Shown piece after piece: positions 5,938-6,901 of a stretch of DNA of 6,901 bases. Below the pieces are notes generated by a model. That model was not told where the DNA came from. It did no database searches and saw only the letters and a program-made list of their open reading frames with translations. The stretch's first letter is position 1, and every line of letters begins with the position of its first letter. Both the position numbers and the translations under genes were made by a program. The DNA comes from Kiritimatiellia bacterium (GTDB taxonomy: Bacteria; Verrucomicrobiota; Kiritimatiellia; RFP12; DVOR01). The stretch is from NCBI GenBank assembly GCA_017457555.1, contig JAFTHG010000167.1:1-6901 (forward strand). The letters are read 5' to 3'.

Positions 5938-6333
5938 ATGCCTACAATCAATCAGCTGGTGCGCAAGGGCCGCACCCCGCAGCGCAAGAAGAGCAAATCG
6001 CCTGCGCTCGTTGCATGCCCCCAGCGTCGCGGTGTTTGCACCGTGGTTAAGACTCAGACCCCTAAGAAGCCGAACTCGGCATTGCGTAAAGTCGCCCGTG
6101 TGCGTCTCACTTCTGGTTACGAAGTGACCGCTTACATCCCTGGCGAAGGTCACAACTTGCAGGAACACTCCGTCGTCTTGATCCGTGGCGGTCGTGTAAA
6201 GGACTTGCCTGGTGTGCGTTATCACATCATCCGCGGTTGCCTCGACTCCCTCGGTGTCAATGGCCGTGGCCGTTCCCGTTCCAAGTACGGCGTCAAGAAG
6301 GACGCTGCTGCTAATACCGGCAAGAAGAAATAA
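5938..6333 (+). CDS. rpsL: Small ribosomal subunit protein S12 (131 aa)
   Basis: Component of the 30S decoding centre. It opens with MPTINQLVRKGR and contains ACPQRRGVCT (27-36), TPKKPNSALRKV (41-52), GEGHNLQEHS (69-78) and RGGRVKDLPGVRYH (83-96), all close to E. coli S12. Both lysine positions linked to streptomycin resistance in E. coli (in PKKPNS and in VKDLPG) are Lys here, the wild-type state; Asp89 is the residue modified by RimO where that enzyme exists. Length is slightly above the usual 124 or so because of a Lys-rich tail (DAAANTGKKK). Start is ATG 5938 with AAGGA 8 nt upstream; the frame stays open upstream to 5806, but that part does not look like S12. It is followed after 14 bp by rpsG, the usual str-operon order. 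Confidence 0.98.
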   Translation: MPTINQLVRKGRTPQRKKSKSPALVACPQRRGVCTVVKTQTPKKPNSALRKVARVRLTSGYEVTAYIPGEGHNLQEHSVVLIRGGRVKDLPGVRYHIIRGCLDSLGVNGRGRSRSKYGVKKDAAANTGKKK

Positions 6334-6338
6334 GGAGG
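6332..6338 (+). promoter_or_regulatory. Ribosome binding site of rpsG
   Basis: AAGGAGG overlaps the rpsL stop codon TAA and lies 9 nt before ATG 6348. An ATG at 6341 is in another frame, closer to the site and gives no S7 sequence; ATG 6348 is the right start. Confidence 0.8.
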
Positions 6339-6347
6339 GAATGAAAC

Positions 6348-6770
6348 ATGAGACGTCGTCAAGCAATTAAGCGCGTACACATGACCGACCCCCGCTTCAA
6401 CAGCGAATTGGTCGCTAAAGTCGTTCGCACCCTTATGAAGTCCGGTAAGAAGACCACTGCAGAGCGCATCGTTTATGGTGCAATTGAAGAGTTGGCCCGT
6501 GAAACCGGTAAGGATCCGCTCGAAGTGATGGATGTTGCAATCAACAACATGAAGCCGAAAGTGGAAGTGAAGTCCCGCCGCGTGGGTGGTGCAACCTACC
6601 CTGTTCCGGTGGAAATCCGCCCCGGCCGCCAGTTAGCTCTCGCACTCCGTTGGATGGCTCAGTACGCTTCCGCCCGTCGTGGCGTGCCGATGCCGCGTGC
6701 CGTTGCTCTGGAAATTATCGATGCTTACAACAACACCGGTAACGTTCTCAAGAAGCGCGATGACACCCAC
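6348..6770 (+). CDS. rpsG: Small ribosomal subunit protein S7, 3' end lost at a junction
   Basis: Primary 16S rRNA-binding protein that organises the 30S head. Matches to S7 run from MRRRQAIKR through DPRFNSELVAKVV (14-26), SGKKTTAERIVYGA (32-45), KPKVEVKSRRVGGATY (68-83), VPVEIRPGRQLALALRW (85-101) and KKRDDTH (135-141). The family ends about 14 residues later with a tail like KMAEANKAFAHYRW. Here codon 142 onward reads IRIGPNHPSRS and continues, unlike any S7, without a stop to the window end. The lost tail lies at the E-site side of S7 and is well conserved, so real loss is unlikely. The change coincides with a helicase fragment on the other strand, and I regard the gene as cut by a misjoin. 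In an intact genome fusA would be expected next. Confidence 0.95.
6750..6770. other. Junction: 21 bp read sensibly by both rpsG and the helicase fragment
   Basis: On the + strand these bases encode Lys-Lys-Arg-Asp-Asp-Thr-His of S7. On the minus strand they encode Val-Gly-Val-Ile-Ala-Leu-Leu, the normal continuation of the helicase motif VI block. To the left only S7 makes sense; to the right only the helicase does. This is what a join through a shared 21-mer looks like. Confidence 0.75.
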
Positions 6771-6901
6771 ATCCGTATCGGTCCGAATCACCCTTCCCGC
6801 AGCCTGAAGGACCTTGTTCATCCCCGGAAAGCGGTAGGCATAATCAAAACCCTGGCCGTCCTGCTCATCAAAATAAGCCTTCAGAATCTCTCTCTCATAA
6901 C
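6750..6901 (-). CDS. DinG/Rad3 (XPD-like) superfamily 2 DNA helicase, C-terminal fragment
   Basis: Read from the window end on the minus strand (first full codon at 6899-6897), 50 codons are open. They give YEREILKAYFDEQDGQG, then FDYAYRFPGMNKVLQ, then AAGRVIRTDTDVGVIALL. The PGMNKVLQAAGRVIRT block is helicase motif VI (Q-x-x-G-R-x-x-R, the arginine-finger motif) of the helicase C2 domain in DinG/Rad3-like ATP-dependent helicases. In the family the next residues are usually Asp-Asp-Arg-Phe; here the frame goes on as Glu-Asn and into antisense of rpsG, so the gene is cut at 6750. The 5' part lies beyond the window. It is most likely a piece of another locus, or of another genome, joined to rpsG. 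Confidence 0.78.

Noticed and set aside
6633..6749. Continuation of the minus-strand helicase frame beyond the junction
   Set aside because: From 6749 downward the frame reads antisense of S7 and no longer matches helicase sequence, so only 6750-6901 is accepted.

Overview
The window reads as ordinary bacterial chromosome, probably a metagenomic contig. Nearly all of it is coded on the + strand, with moderate G+C and standard Shine-Dalgarno sites. The organism cannot be fixed from sequence alone. A eukaryote-like (UAP1/AGX-type) sugar-nucleotide pyrophosphorylase next to prfB, and an RF2 gene without the programmed frameshift, would fit a PVC-type lineage such as Lentisphaerota, Kiritimatiellota or Verrucomicrobiota. 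That placement is inference, held with low confidence.

Region 1 (1-2768) is the 3' part of a tightly packed operon: an FkbH-like HAD phosphatase/glyceryl-ACP synthase (5' end outside the window), an acyl carrier protein, a FabH-like ketoacyl-ACP synthase III with an intact Cys-His-Asn triad, and a second, different acyl carrier protein. The first three genes overlap by 4 and 8 bp. The set looks able to load a glycolytic C3 unit (a glyceryl group) onto a carrier protein and handle it with a second acyl-ACP. Similar sets occur in tetronate biosynthesis and in surface-glycan or flagellar-glycan loci. The end product is not visible here. A short intrinsic terminator (2841-2859) closes the operon.

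Region 2 (2858-5495) is a two-gene unit. prfB (peptide chain release factor 2, SPF and GGQ motifs, no frameshift site) is followed after 32 bp by a UDP-N-acetylhexosamine pyrophosphorylase-like gene. It ends in a strong terminator, a 15-bp stem with a GUGA tetraloop and a T run.

Region 3 (5496-5937) is a gene-poor stretch of about 440 bp. It holds a possible nested inverted repeat, a plausible promoter with an extended -10, and a structured, roughly 139-nt leader before rpsL.

Region 4 (5938-6901) is the start of the str operon, rpsL (S12) then rpsG (S7). The S7 reading frame matches the family up to Lys-Lys-Arg-Asp-Asp-Thr-His (codons 135-141) and then turns into unrelated sequence. On the minus strand, the last 150 bases encode the motif-VI region of a DinG/Rad3-type DNA helicase. 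Both genes read sensibly through the same 21 bases (6750-6770). This is most simply explained as an assembly join at a shared 21-mer, so sequence beyond about 6770 should not be taken as the true neighbour of rpsG.
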